A DNA stretch of 64,000 bases from Treponema primitia ZAS-1 (lineage in GTDB: Bacteria; Spirochaetota; Spirochaetia; Treponematales; Breznakiellaceae), in NCBI RefSeq assembly GCF_000297095.1, contig NZ_AEEA01000036.1, positions 71,504 through 135,503 on the forward strand. Direction: 5' to 3'. A program made the translations under genes and the position numbers. The stretch's first letter is position 1, and each line of letters opens with the position of its first letter. Of this stretch, positions 33,663-42,913 are shown piece after piece. The notes under the pieces were generated by a model. The model worked only from the letters and a program-made list of their open reading frames with translations. It ran no database searches and was not told the origin of the DNA.

Positions 33663-36600
33663 ATGACCGATTTTGTTCACCTCCATGTCCATTCCGACTT
33701 TTCTTTATTAGACGGCGCCGCCTCGGTAGAAGCCCTGGCCGCCAAGGCAGCGTCCCTGGGGATGAAACATTTGGCTATCACGGACCACGGCAATATGTTC
33801 GGAGCCCTGAAGTTCCGTAACGCCTGTTTGGGCGACAAGGACCACCCCTTGGACCGCGCACCGGTACATCCCATTATCGGCAGCGAATTTTACATGGCCC
33901 CGGGGTCCCGGACCGAGCGGAAGGGCGGCGAGAACGGGAACAAGTACTACCATCTGATCCTCCTTGCTACCAACGAAGAGGGATACCGGAACCTCATGAA
34001 GCTTTCATCCTATTCGTATACCCAGGGGTTCTACTATAAGCCCCGAATCGACCGGGAGTTGCTGGAAAAATACTATGCCGGGCTTATCTGTCTTTCCGCC
34101 TGTCTGGCGGGGGAAATTCCCAGTCTGATCCTTCGGGGGCAGATCCAGGAGGCGGAAAAAACCGCACTCTGGTTTAACAGCCTCTTTGGGCAGGACAATT
34201 TTTACCTGGAAGTTCAGGATCACCGTATTAAGGAGCAAAGGCAGGTAAACCCCATAATCGCCGAAATTGCCGGGCGTACCGGCATCCCGCTGGTGGCCAC
34301 TAACGATATCCACTATATAGAAAAGGAAGATGCCGTTGCCCAGGATCTGCTCCTTTGCATCGGTACCCAGGCGAAGCGGGGGGATGAAAAGCGCATGCGC
34401 TTTGAAACTGACGAGTTTTACTTCAAAACCGGGGACGAAATGGCAGCCCTGTTCCCGGAAGCCCAATACCCTGGCGCTATCGTCAATACGGTGCGGATCG
34501 CCGAGCGCTGTAAAACCGAGATTCCCAGCCCGGGACCCCTGCTGCCGGATTTTGAAATTCCTACGGGATACGCCAATGCGGATGAATACCTGCGGCAGCA
34601 GACCATGGAGGGGCTGGAAAAACGGTATCCCGCTATGGGCACTGAAGTTGCCCAGCGGGCGGAATATGAGCTTGGGGTCATTATCTCCATGGGCTTTACG
34701 GGCTACTTCCTCATCGTGGCGGATTTTATCAATTGGGCCAAGGAGCATGATATCCCAGTGGGGCCTGGGCGTGGTTCCGGGGCGGGCTCCATTGTGGCCT
34801 ACGCCCTGCGGATTACCAACAACGACCCTATTAAGTACAAGCTGCTCTTTGAGCGTTTCCTCAACCCTGAACGGATATCCATGCCCGACTTTGACGTGGA
34901 CTTTGCCAATGAGGGCCGTCAGGATGTGATCGACTATGTGACTGAAAAATACGGCAAGGAAAAGGTGGGGCAGATTATCACCTTTGGTACCATGAAGGCT
35001 AAGGCTGCAGTTAAAGATGTGGCCCGGGCGCTGGACATAAGCATTGACGAGTCCAACATGCTGACCAAGCTTATCCCGGAAGACCCTAAGATGACCCTGA
35101 AAAAAGCCTTTGAGCAGGAGCCCCGGCTGCGGGAACTGGAACAGGACCCTAAGTATCAGGAACTTTTTGCCATGGCCCGCAAGCTGGAGGGGAAGAACCG
35201 CAATTCCAGCATCCATGCTTCGGGGATCGTGATCGGGAAAACCGATTTGACCGACTATGTGCCCCTGTATCAGGATAAGAGCGGCGTTGCGGCGAGCCAG
35301 TACACCATGGACCTGATTGAACCCCAGGGTCTGGTAAAGATGGATTTTTTAGGACTTAAAACCCTGGACCTTATTGACCATTCGGTAAAACTTATCCGCC
35401 GCCGGGGTGGTGAATATGCGGACTTTGACATCGAAACCATAAGCGAGATCGGAACGGCGGAGTCCGATGCGGTTTTTAAAATGTTGGGGGAGGGGAAGAG
35501 CTACGGGGTGTTCCAGTTTGAATCTGAGGGAATGCAGAAGGTCCTTAAGGATGCCCAGCCCACCAGTATTGAAGACCTTATCGCCTTAAACGCCTTATAT
35601 AGGCCGGGGCCTATGGATAATATCCCCCAGTTTATCGCTTCCAAACACGGCCGCCAGTCCATCGTCTATCCCGATCCCAGCCTGGAAGACATTTTGAAAG
35701 AGACCTATGGGGTTATCGTCTATCAGGAACAGGTCATGCAGGTGGCGCAGATCATTGCAGGGTACAGCCTAGGGCAGGCAGATATACTGCGCAGGGCTAT
35801 GGGAAAGAAGAAACGGGAAATACTGGACAAGGAAAAGGTTCCCTTCATTGCCGGGGCGCTTAAGCGGGGCTTTAAAGAGGCGGACGCGGACCGGATATTC
35901 GAAATCCTGGCGCCCTTCGCCGGCTATGGGTTTAACAAGAGCCATGCTGCGGCCTATGCGGTGCTGGCCTATCAAACCGCGTACCTTAAGGCGAATTTTC
36001 CGGTGGAATTTATGGCCGCCAATATGTCCAATGAAATTTCCAGCGTGGATAAGCTCCCCCTCTATATCGATGAGGCCCGGCGTATGGGAATTTCCATTGA
36101 TCCCCCGGACGTCAACCGTTCGGACCGGCTTTTCACCGTGGTGGATGGCCGCATTGTTTACGGCTTTGTGGGCATTAAGGGCCTGGGGGACGCTTCCGCA
36201 GAGGAGATTATAAACTGCCGCAAAGACGGCTCCTACAAGAATTTTATAGATTTCCTTGACCGGGTGAACATTAAAACGGTGGGTAAAAAGGTGGTGGAGA
36301 TCCTCGTTAAGACCGGAGCCTTCGATGCCTTTGGCCAGACCAGACAGACACTGCTGCTGAATATGGAAATGGCGGTGGAACATGCCCAGAGCAAAAAGGC
36401 GGACAGGGAGCTGGGACAGGCCAGTCTCTTTGAGGATACGGACGAACAGGCCTACCCGGATTACCAGTTTACGATCCACCCGGAAATGGACCGCATGGAA
36501 AAGCTCAATATCGAAAAGGAACTTATCGGTTTTTATTTTTCCGGCCACCCCATGGATGATTACAGGGAGGCCTGGGAACAGTTTGTAAAGCTGGATCTCT

Positions 36601-37679
36601 CCGATACCGACAAGGCCCTCGAAAGGGATTATACCCTGATAGGGATATTGAAGACCCTGAAACCCTACACCAATAAGAGCGGCAAGTCTATGGCCTTTGG
36701 GTCCCTTTCGGATTACCGGGGCGAAATAGATTTGGTGTTTTTTGAAAAAACATGGGAAAGCTGCCGCGACAGGATTGCTGTGGGGGATACTGTTGCCATT
36801 AAGGGCCGTCTGGATAAACAGCGTGGCAGTCCAAGCCTGCGGGTAGATTCGTTACTCCCCGGGGATCGGCTTAAAATAAAAGAAGACCTTTTGGAATACT
36901 GTTCCTCCGCAGGCAGCTCTTCGGGAAACTTCGCCGGAAGCGGCGCTTCTGGAGGAAGTGATACTTCCGGGGCTGCCGTCTCCCGTGGAAGCGGCGCTTC
37001 CGGCGGAACTGCCGGTCATGTTCCGGAAAATTTTACGGAAGATCTGACGCTCCTGGATAATTATAAGGACGCCTGGGAACAGTTTGTAAAGCTGGACCTC
37101 TCAAAGCCGGAGGCCGCCTCCGAAGGGGAGTATACCCTGATAGGGATACTGACACGCCTCAACCCCATACTGACTAAGAAGGATAATAAGCCCATGGCTT
37201 TTGGATCCCTTACCGATTACCGGGGCGAAATAGATCTGGTCTTTTTTCCAAGTACCTGGGAATTCAACCGGGACAATGTTGAAGAAAATCGTTGTATTGC
37301 GGTTAAGGGAAAACTGGACAAGAGCCGGGAGAAATTGAGCTTCCAGGTAAGTTCGGTGCTTGAACTAGGAAAGCTCAGGCGAAAGGCCGCTAAAATAAAC
37401 GATGGGGCCGAAACATCTCCTGCCGTTCCTGCGGGGCCTTCCTATCGGGAACTGCATATACGGCTGGATAAGAAGGCGGCGGAACGGGAGGAGAACCTTT
37501 TCCCCCTGCGGGATTATCTCTATGGAAGTTCCGGTTCCTGTTCGGTTTTTATCCACGTTCCTATTTTAGAGGACGAGGCGGTGATCCGTACCGCCGCCCA
37601 AATTACTGCATCTGCGGAGGCTTCTTGTATTGAAGCCCTAACCCTTTGTACCGGAGTTGTCGAAGTATGGCCGGAATAA
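33663..37679 (+). CDS. dnaE: DNA polymerase III alpha subunit with duplicated OB domain
   Basis: The 1338-residue replicative polymerase. An N-terminal PHP domain has HLHVHSDFSLLDGA and ITDHGNMFGALKF. The catalytic motif MPDFDVDFANEGR lies near residue 410. A QASLF clamp-binding motif is near residue 920. An OB domain begins about residue 965 (AWEQFVKLD at 970). A Ser/Gly/Ala-rich linker spans about 1080-1123. A second, similar OB domain begins with AWEQFVKLD at 1137, and a short C-terminal domain ends the protein. E. coli DnaE (1160) has one OB domain. No clear Shine-Dalgarno; a TACTAT lies nine bases before the ATG. Overlaps yggT. Confidence 0.95.
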   Translation: MTDFVHLHVHSDFSLLDGAASVEALAAKAASLGMKHLAITDHGNMFGALKFRNACLGDKDHPLDRAPVHPIIGSEFYMAPGSRTERKGGENGNKYYHLILLATNEEGYRNLMKLSSYSYTQGFYYKPRIDRELLEKYYAGLICLSACLAGEIPSLILRGQIQEAEKTALWFNSLFGQDNFYLEVQDHRIKEQRQVNPIIAEIAGRTGIPLVATNDIHYIEKEDAVAQDLLLCIGTQAKRGDEKRMRFETDEFYFKTGDEMAALFPEAQYPGAIVNTVRIAERCKTEIPSPGPLLPDFEIPTGYANADEYLRQQTMEGLEKRYPAMGTEVAQRAEYELGVIISMGFTGYFLIVADFINWAKEHDIPVGPGRGSGAGSIVAYALRITNNDPIKYKLLFERFLNPERISMPDFDVDFANEGRQDVIDYVTEKYGKEKVGQIITFGTMKAKAAVKDVARALDISIDESNMLTKLIPEDPKMTLKKAFEQEPRLRELEQDPKYQELFAMARKLEGKNRNSSIHASGIVIGKTDLTDYVPLYQDKSGVAASQYTMDLIEPQGLVKMDFLGLKTLDLIDHSVKLIRRRGGEYADFDIETISEIGTAESDAVFKMLGEGKSYGVFQFESEGMQKVLKDAQPTSIEDLIALNALYRPGPMDNIPQFIASKHGRQSIVYPDPSLEDILKETYGVIVYQEQVMQVAQIIAGYSLGQADILRRAMGKKKREILDKEKVPFIAGALKRGFKEADADRIFEILAPFAGYGFNKSHAAAYAVLAYQTAYLKANFPVEFMAANMSNEISSVDKLPLYIDEARRMGISIDPPDVNRSDRLFTVVDGRIVYGFVGIKGLGDASAEEIINCRKDGSYKNFIDFLDRVNIKTVGKKVVEILVKTGAFDAFGQTRQTLLLNMEMAVEHAQSKKADRELGQASLFEDTDEQAYPDYQFTIHPEMDRMEKLNIEKELIGFYFSGHPMDDYREAWEQFVKLDLSDTDKALERDYTLIGILKTLKPYTNKSGKSMAFGSLSDYRGEIDLVFFEKTWESCRDRIAVGDTVAIKGRLDKQRGSPSLRVDSLLPGDRLKIKEDLLEYCSSAGSSSGNFAGSGASGGSDTSGAAVSRGSGASGGTAGHVPENFTEDLTLLDNYKDAWEQFVKLDLSKPEAASEGEYTLIGILTRLNPILTKKDNKPMAFGSLTDYRGEIDLVFFPSTWEFNRDNVEENRCIAVKGKLDKSREKLSFQVSSVLELGKLRRKAAKINDGAETSPAVPAGPSYRELHIRLDKKAAEREENLFPLRDYLYGSSGSCSVFIHVPILEDEAVIRTAAQITASAEASCIEALTLCTGVVEVWPE

Positions 37680-38254
37680 TGAACATACTGGGGGGGATCA
37701 CCAGCCTTTACATGATCCTCATCTTTATCCGTATCATGCTTACCTGGTTTACCGGGGCAAATTACGGCAAGGCGTACCATCTTTTAAGCGGCATCACCGA
37801 CCCCTACCTTAACTGGTTTCGCCGTTTCTCCTTCCTCCGGGTAGCCAATCTGGATTTAACTCCCGTCGTAGCCTTAGCGCTCCTGACGGTGGTGAACAAT
37901 ATTTTTCTTACCCTGGGCCGCTACGGTACCCTTACCATTGGTATTATCCTTTCCATGCTGTGTTCCGTCCTCTGGTCCGTGGTTTCCTTTGTCCTGAGTT
38001 TCTTTATCATTTTCCTGGTACTGCGGCTTATCGCCTACCTTGCCAACCGGGATGTGTACCACGGTTTCTGGCGGATCATCGACACGGTCTCCCAACCCAT
38101 ACTGTACCGCATTAACCGGATGATTTTTGGGAGACGGCTGGTACGGTTCATGACCGGTATCCTCACTTCTATTGGGGTTCTGCTGGCTCTCCGGGTCGGG
38201 TTGGAACTGCTGGTCCGGTTTGTACTGGATCTTCTGGTCCGGCTCCCCTTCTAA
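37667..38254 (+). CDS. YggT-family membrane protein
   Basis: About 195 residues with two YGGT units. The first has MILIFIRIMLTWF and ITDPYLNWFRRF; the second has FFIIFLVLRLIAYLA and IIDTVSQPILYRINRM. A final helix is rich in Leu and Val. The family is linked to envelope or osmotic function and its role is unclear. Starts at ATG 37667 or 37679 both overlap the dnaE stop (TAATG at the latter), so translation is coupled. Its own stop overlaps the recG ATG. Confidence 0.8.
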   Translation: MAGIMNILGGITSLYMILIFIRIMLTWFTGANYGKAYHLLSGITDPYLNWFRRFSFLRVANLDLTPVVALALLTVVNNIFLTLGRYGTLTIGIILSMLCSVLWSVVSFVLSFFIIFLVLRLIAYLANRDVYHGFWRIIDTVSQPILYRINRMIFGRRLVRFMTGILTSIGVLLALRVGLELLVRFVLDLLVRLPF

Positions 38255-40404
38255 TGTTCCTGCGGGAGCTTACCGCGTCGGCGGATCACCTCAAGGGCGC
38301 CGGTCCCGCTTCGGTTAAAGCCCTGGCCAAGGCCGGTATAAACAGTGTTGCTGCGCTTCTCTGTTATTATCCCCGGGACTGGGAAGACCGGAGCCGTTCG
38401 GTGCCCCTGGCGGATTATTCCCGGTACCCCGCGGTGTGTACCGTGGTCCGGGTTATCGCCCATGACTGGTTTGGTTTCGGCGCCATGAAAACCCTCAAGA
38501 TTCATGTGGAGGACGAAAGCGGCCGTGCGGTTTTGGTTTGTTTTAACCGCCCCTTCCTGGAAAAACAGCTCGTAACCGGAATGCAGTACCGGTTGTGGGG
38601 CCGCTTCTACTATAAATACGGGGAACTCCAGTCCACCGCCTTTGAGTTCGAACCCGTGGAGGGGGCCGTTAAAGGCTTCGGCCATGTGCTGCCGGTGTAT
38701 CCTCTCACCGCGGGCCTTAACCAGGGTCTGTTCCGCCGGCTTATCCGCCAAGCCCTGACCCAATACGCTAAACCCCTGGAGGATGAAATCCCGCCGGCCA
38801 TAATCCAACGGGACGGCCTCCTCCCCAAAAGCGAAGCTATCCGCGCCTACCACTTTCCCGCTTCCGTGGAAGAACTGGACAGGGCCCGGAAAACCCTGAT
38901 CTACGAAGAGCTTTTCTACCTGGAAGTGATAATTGGGCGGAGAGCCATGGAGCGGAAAAATACGGCGCCCCTGGTACAAAAAAAGCGGGAAGCCGGGAAG
39001 GATGGAGAACTTTCGGCTTTGCAGAAGCGGCTTCTGGAGCGGCTCCCCTTCAGCCTGACCGCGGGGCAAAGCGCGGCGGTTACGGAGATTAACCGGGACA
39101 TGGATGGGGAGTATCCCATGGCGCGGCTGCTCCAGGGGGATGTTGGTTCGGGGAAGACCCTGGTAGCGTTTCTGGCGGCGCTCCGTGCGGTAGAATCACT
39201 ATCTGGGGAAGGCGGGCAAGCGTCGTCGCCACATGGGCAGGCGGCGATCCTGGCTCCCACAGAATTACTGGCACGGCAGCATGCGGAGAACGCCGCGCGG
39301 CTTCTGGAACCGGTGGGCATCAGGCCGGCATTTTTGACGGGAAACCTTAAGGCAGCCGGACGCTCCAACCTTTTAAAGGCCCTGGCCGCCGGGGATATCG
39401 ATATCGTGGTGGGAACCCACGCCCTCTTTTCCCGGGACGTGGTTTACCGGGATCTCCGGCTGGTGGTGGTGGACGAACAGCATCGCTTTGGGGTAACCCA
39501 GCGGCAGGCCATCATGGCCAAGGGTGATCACCCGGACCTTCTGATGATGAGCGCCACCCCCATACCCCGGACCCTGGCCCTTACCGTTTTTGGGGATATG
39601 GATGTTTCAGTGATCCCCGATCTGCCCCCGGGGCGGAAACCCGTAAAAACCCATCTGGCCAAGGAATCTAACGAGGCTAAGGTCTACGACTTTGTCCGTA
39701 AGGAACTTGCCGCGGGGCATCAGGCCTATTTTGTCTATCCCCTTATCGAAGCTGATACAAACAAGGACCTAAAGGATGCGGCTTCCATGGCGGACCGGCT
39801 GGGACGGCAGGTCTTTAAGGGGATGCGGGTTGCCCTGGTCCATTCAAAACTGGACGAGGAAGAAAAGCGGCGGACCATGGAGGCTTTCCGGCTGGGAGAA
39901 ATAGCAATACTGGTGGCTACCAGCGTGGTGGAGGTAGGGGTGGATGTACCCAACGCCACCTGCATGGTCATAGAACACGCCGAACGCTTCGGCCTTGCCG
40001 CCCTGCACCAGCTCCGGGGCCGGGTCGGCCGCGGGGAGGCGCAGTCCTACTGTTTTCTGGTCTACTCCGATGCGCCGCCGGACCCGCCGGAATCCTTTGT
40101 CCAGGATGTCCTTACCGAGGACGGCAAGGTCCGGCTTAAGGTGATGCTGGAAAACAACGATGGCTTTGTTATCGCCGAGGAGGACCTCAAACTCCGGGGT
40201 CCCGGTCAGATTGCCGGTATCGAACAGTCGGGTTACCTGTCCCTGGGGGTAGCTGACCCCATTCGGGATGCCGAGGAACTTGCCCGGGCCCGTACCGACG
40301 CCTTTGCCATACTGGAGGAAGACCCGGGACTGCTGCTCCCGGAACACCGCCGCATAGCCCAGGTGCTGGAACGGGCGCCGCCGTTTTCGAATGTAACTCT
40401 TTAG
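38254..40404 (+). CDS. recG: ATP-dependent DNA helicase RecG
   Basis: A 716-residue helicase that remodels stalled replication forks and Holliday junctions. The N-terminal wedge (OB) domain is followed by Walker A LLQGDVGSGKTLVAFL, motif II VVVDEQHRFGVTQRQ, SATPIPRTLAL, VATSVVEVGVDVPNA and HQLRGRVGRGEAQSYC. The C-terminal segment contains LKLRGPGQIAGIEQSGY. The ATG overlaps the yggT stop as TAATG. A roughly ten-residue insert after motif I (SLSGEGGQASSPHGQ) is unusual but mild. Confidence 0.96.
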   Translation: MFLRELTASADHLKGAGPASVKALAKAGINSVAALLCYYPRDWEDRSRSVPLADYSRYPAVCTVVRVIAHDWFGFGAMKTLKIHVEDESGRAVLVCFNRPFLEKQLVTGMQYRLWGRFYYKYGELQSTAFEFEPVEGAVKGFGHVLPVYPLTAGLNQGLFRRLIRQALTQYAKPLEDEIPPAIIQRDGLLPKSEAIRAYHFPASVEELDRARKTLIYEELFYLEVIIGRRAMERKNTAPLVQKKREAGKDGELSALQKRLLERLPFSLTAGQSAAVTEINRDMDGEYPMARLLQGDVGSGKTLVAFLAALRAVESLSGEGGQASSPHGQAAILAPTELLARQHAENAARLLEPVGIRPAFLTGNLKAAGRSNLLKALAAGDIDIVVGTHALFSRDVVYRDLRLVVVDEQHRFGVTQRQAIMAKGDHPDLLMMSATPIPRTLALTVFGDMDVSVIPDLPPGRKPVKTHLAKESNEAKVYDFVRKELAAGHQAYFVYPLIEADTNKDLKDAASMADRLGRQVFKGMRVALVHSKLDEEEKRRTMEAFRLGEIAILVATSVVEVGVDVPNATCMVIEHAERFGLAALHQLRGRVGRGEAQSYCFLVYSDAPPDPPESFVQDVLTEDGKVRLKVMLENNDGFVIAEEDLKLRGPGQIAGIEQSGYLSLGVADPIRDAEELARARTDAFAILEEDPGLLLPEHRRIAQVLERAPPFSNVTL

Positions 40405-40416
40405 GGTAATGAATTA

Positions 40417-41619
40417 TTACGCAATCAACCAATCTAATACATTGATTTGTTTAATGCCCTTGTGCGATAAATCCATATAATCCATGCTTAGCAAAAATTT
40501 GGGATAATGATCGTCGATTTTATCCAGTGGGTCGATTTCCCGTGCAAAGGTTTTAGGGTCAATGACGGTTTGCGCCACTTGGTAATATTCTGTGATATCG
40601 CCTTCCTTTTCGGCAACGAAATCCACCTCCTGGCTGCCAATCTTGCCTATCGATATGTTGTAACCCCGATGGAGCAATTCAAGGTATACAATGTTTTCTA
40701 AGATATGTCCTATATCACCCTCATTCCGTTTGAGCAGAAAATACCGTAACCCGATATCCGCAACATAATACTTATCATTGGTTTTGAGCAGCTCTTTGCC
40801 TTTTACATCATATCTGCCGACTTTATACAAAATGAAACTTTTAAGGAGCGCTTCCAGATAATTTTCTATAGTCCGTGCATCGATCTTAAAGTTATCGCTG
40901 GCCATTTTATTTTTTATATTGTTTATGGATGTTTCATTACCGATATTATCAAAAATAAACTGTACCACTTTTTCCAGACGGCCAAGGTCTGCAATTCCTG
41001 TACGCTGCATTACATCTTTTAAGATCACCGCATTATATACAGCATCCAAATAATCATTGATCTGAGTGCGGTTACCCTTAAAATTCAGCGTATAAGGGAA
41101 CGAACTGTTTCTTAGATAATCATTGAATTTTTTGGGCAGGTTGGTCTTATCAGAGAACGTGGACACATATTCCTTAAATGACAGTGGAAACATTTTGATC
41201 TCCACATATCTGCCGGATAACAGAGTCGCCAGTTCACCTGACAGCAGGTAGGCATTGGATCCGGTAACATATAGATCCACATTTTTTTTCAAATGCAAGC
41301 TGTCCAGCGCCCGCTGAAAATCCGTTACATTTTGAATTTCATCGAGAAAAATATAATTTTTTTTATTTGAAATGAGTCGTGTTTCTATGTGATCATTCAA
41401 GGTTTCCCACTCCAGCAGATTCCTGCTGCGCGCGTCTTCGAGATTGATGCTTTGAATTTGGGCAGGCTTTACTCCCCCATGGGTAATCAAATAATCCTGA
41501 TACAATTCAAACATGGTGGATTTACCGCAGCGGCGCATTCCTGTGATAACCTTGATCAGCTGCGCGGTATCTTTGTAACTTATCAGCTTATTGAGATATA
41601 TTGGACGGTTTATCAGCAT
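40417..41619 (-). CDS. AAA ATPase with DUF4143 domain
   Basis: A 400-residue protein of the AAA_14/DUF4143 family: Walker A KVITGMRRCGKSTMFEL, Walker B NYIFLDEIQNV, sensor VTGSNAYLLSGEL, then a C-terminal winged-helix and nuclease-like DUF4143 region with SIGKIGSQEVDFVAEKEGD. Family members are scattered among prokaryotes and have no settled function. Clearly more AT-rich than recG and the sigma gene on either side, so acquisition is likely. It is convergent with recG. Confidence 0.85.
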   Translation of the reverse strand: MLINRPIYLNKLISYKDTAQLIKVITGMRRCGKSTMFELYQDYLITHGGVKPAQIQSINLEDARSRNLLEWETLNDHIETRLISNKKNYIFLDEIQNVTDFQRALDSLHLKKNVDLYVTGSNAYLLSGELATLLSGRYVEIKMFPLSFKEYVSTFSDKTNLPKKFNDYLRNSSFPYTLNFKGNRTQINDYLDAVYNAVILKDVMQRTGIADLGRLEKVVQFIFDNIGNETSINNIKNKMASDNFKIDARTIENYLEALLKSFILYKVGRYDVKGKELLKTNDKYYVADIGLRYFLLKRNEGDIGHILENIVYLELLHRGYNISIGKIGSQEVDFVAEKEGDITEYYQVAQTVIDPKTFAREIDPLDKIDDHYPKFLLSMDYMDLSHKGIKQINVLDWLIA

Positions 41620-41860
41620 TCTGAAATTATATCCCTCCTCAAATATATAATCAAGAGTTTTTGCATTTCAATGCTAAAACTTTGTATTTCTGATAGATTT
41701 TTGCATTGTAATCTAAACATATAACATCGGGTCAGAATGACCCACAATTCAGCCGGATTTGGGGAAATGGGCCTTTTTGAACCAATCAGTCGTTTAGAGA
41801 TGCTTGGATGTGAGCGCCTGTCCTTTTTTCTAAATTATCCGCTCCCCACGGGACGTATCG

Positions 41861-41901
41861 AGTATTTATAATTCTTTATTATACAACGAATTATAAATAC
41901 T
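41861..41901. repeat. AT-rich inverted repeat upstream of a sigma-54 promoter
   Basis: Perfect 14-base arms 41861-41874 (AGTATTTATAATTC) and 41888-41901, separated by 13 bases. The centre is about 88 bases before the predicted transcription start at the sigma-54 site. That spacing is typical of enhancer-binding protein sites. The rest of the 41620-41990 gap also holds a small palindrome, GGGTCAGAATGACCC (41729-41743), and no ORF. Confidence 0.45.
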
Positions 41902-41942
41902 ACCCTCAAACACAAGTTAAATTTTATGAGTCACTGCAAATT

Positions 41943-41958
41943 TGGCATGGTTTTTGCT
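41943..41958 (+). promoter_or_regulatory. Sigma-54 (-24/-12) promoter
   Basis: TGGCATGGTTTTTGCT fits the consensus TGGCACGN4TTGCW. GG at 41944-41945 and GC at 41956-41957 are exactly ten bases apart. Predicted start near 41969 leaves about 22 bases before the ATG, including GGAGG at 41981-41985. Confidence 0.75.
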
Positions 41959-41990
41959 TGATATATAGTAACATTTAATAGGAGGCCCTA

Positions 41991-42896
41991 ATGGCGACAA
42001 TGACAATGAAAAAAACGACTAACAAATCCAGGAATATCCAGCGCGGTTCTTCCCCGAACCACAGTTCTGATGAAAATATTCTCTCCATGTATCTGAAAGA
42101 AATCAACCGGATTCCGCTTCTGACCAGGGAAGAAGAAGACGCTGCAGCCCGGGAAGCGGCCAAGGGTAACCGGGCGGCCCAGCACAAGCTGGTCAACGCT
42201 AATCTCCGCTTTGTGGTCAATGTGGCTAAAAAATACCAAGGCCAGGGGCTTCCCCTTTCGGACCTTATCAGCGAAGGGAATATCGGTCTTATGAACGCCA
42301 TCGAACGGTACGATGTGGATAAGGGCTACCACTTTATCTCCTACGCGGTTTGGTGGATACGGCAGGCTGTTCTCAAGGCGATTTGCGAAAAATCCCGGAT
42401 GATTCGGCTGCCCTTGAACCGGGCGAACGAGCTGGTGCAGATAGAGAAGGCCAAGAAATGCGTCCAGGAGGGCGGAAGCGGAGAATCGGAAATTGACGAA
42501 ATCGCCAGGCTTTTGGTCATGGAACCGGAGCACGTGGCGGACCTTATCAATATTTCCAGGGACCTGGTTTCTTTGGAGAATCCCGTATATGACGAGAAAG
42601 ATTCCGCCACCCTTGGTGATTTTATCGAAGATGAAAATTACGCCTCTCCGGAGAAATACGCCACCGATGCGGCTCTCCATGATGATATTGAAATGGTGCT
42701 GGATACCCTCAATCCCAAGGAAGCGGATATCATCCGTTACCGATTTGGGTTAGGCGAAAAAGCTCCCATGTCCTTAAAGGAAATTGGAGATTATTTCAAT
42801 TTGACCAAGGAACGGATACGGCAGATTGAGAAGAAGGCCCTCCGGCGGCTGCAGCATCCTTCCCGCATGTGTGTTCTTGAAAGTTATGTAGCTTAG
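41991..42896 (+). CDS. Sigma-70-family (group 2/RpoS-like) sigma factor
   Basis: A 301-residue sigma factor with region 1.2 (ILSMYLKEINRIPLLTREEE), region 2 (LVNANLRFVVNVAKKYQGQG, FISYAVWWIRQAVLKAI), region 3 and region 4 with the helix-turn-helix SLKEIGDYFNLTKERIRQIE. It lacks the long acidic region 1.1 of a housekeeping RpoD, fitting a group 2 factor such as RpoS. It is preceded by a sigma-54 promoter and a palindrome, as in the Borrelia RpoN-RpoS cascade. GGAGG precedes the ATG by five bases. Confidence 0.9.
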   Translation: MATMTMKKTTNKSRNIQRGSSPNHSSDENILSMYLKEINRIPLLTREEEDAAAREAAKGNRAAQHKLVNANLRFVVNVAKKYQGQGLPLSDLISEGNIGLMNAIERYDVDKGYHFISYAVWWIRQAVLKAICEKSRMIRLPLNRANELVQIEKAKKCVQEGGSGESEIDEIARLLVMEPEHVADLINISRDLVSLENPVYDEKDSATLGDFIEDENYASPEKYATDAALHDDIEMVLDTLNPKEADIIRYRFGLGEKAPMSLKEIGDYFNLTKERIRQIEKKALRRLQHPSRMCVLESYVA

Positions 42897-42913
42897 GATT
42901 ATCATCCTACCCC

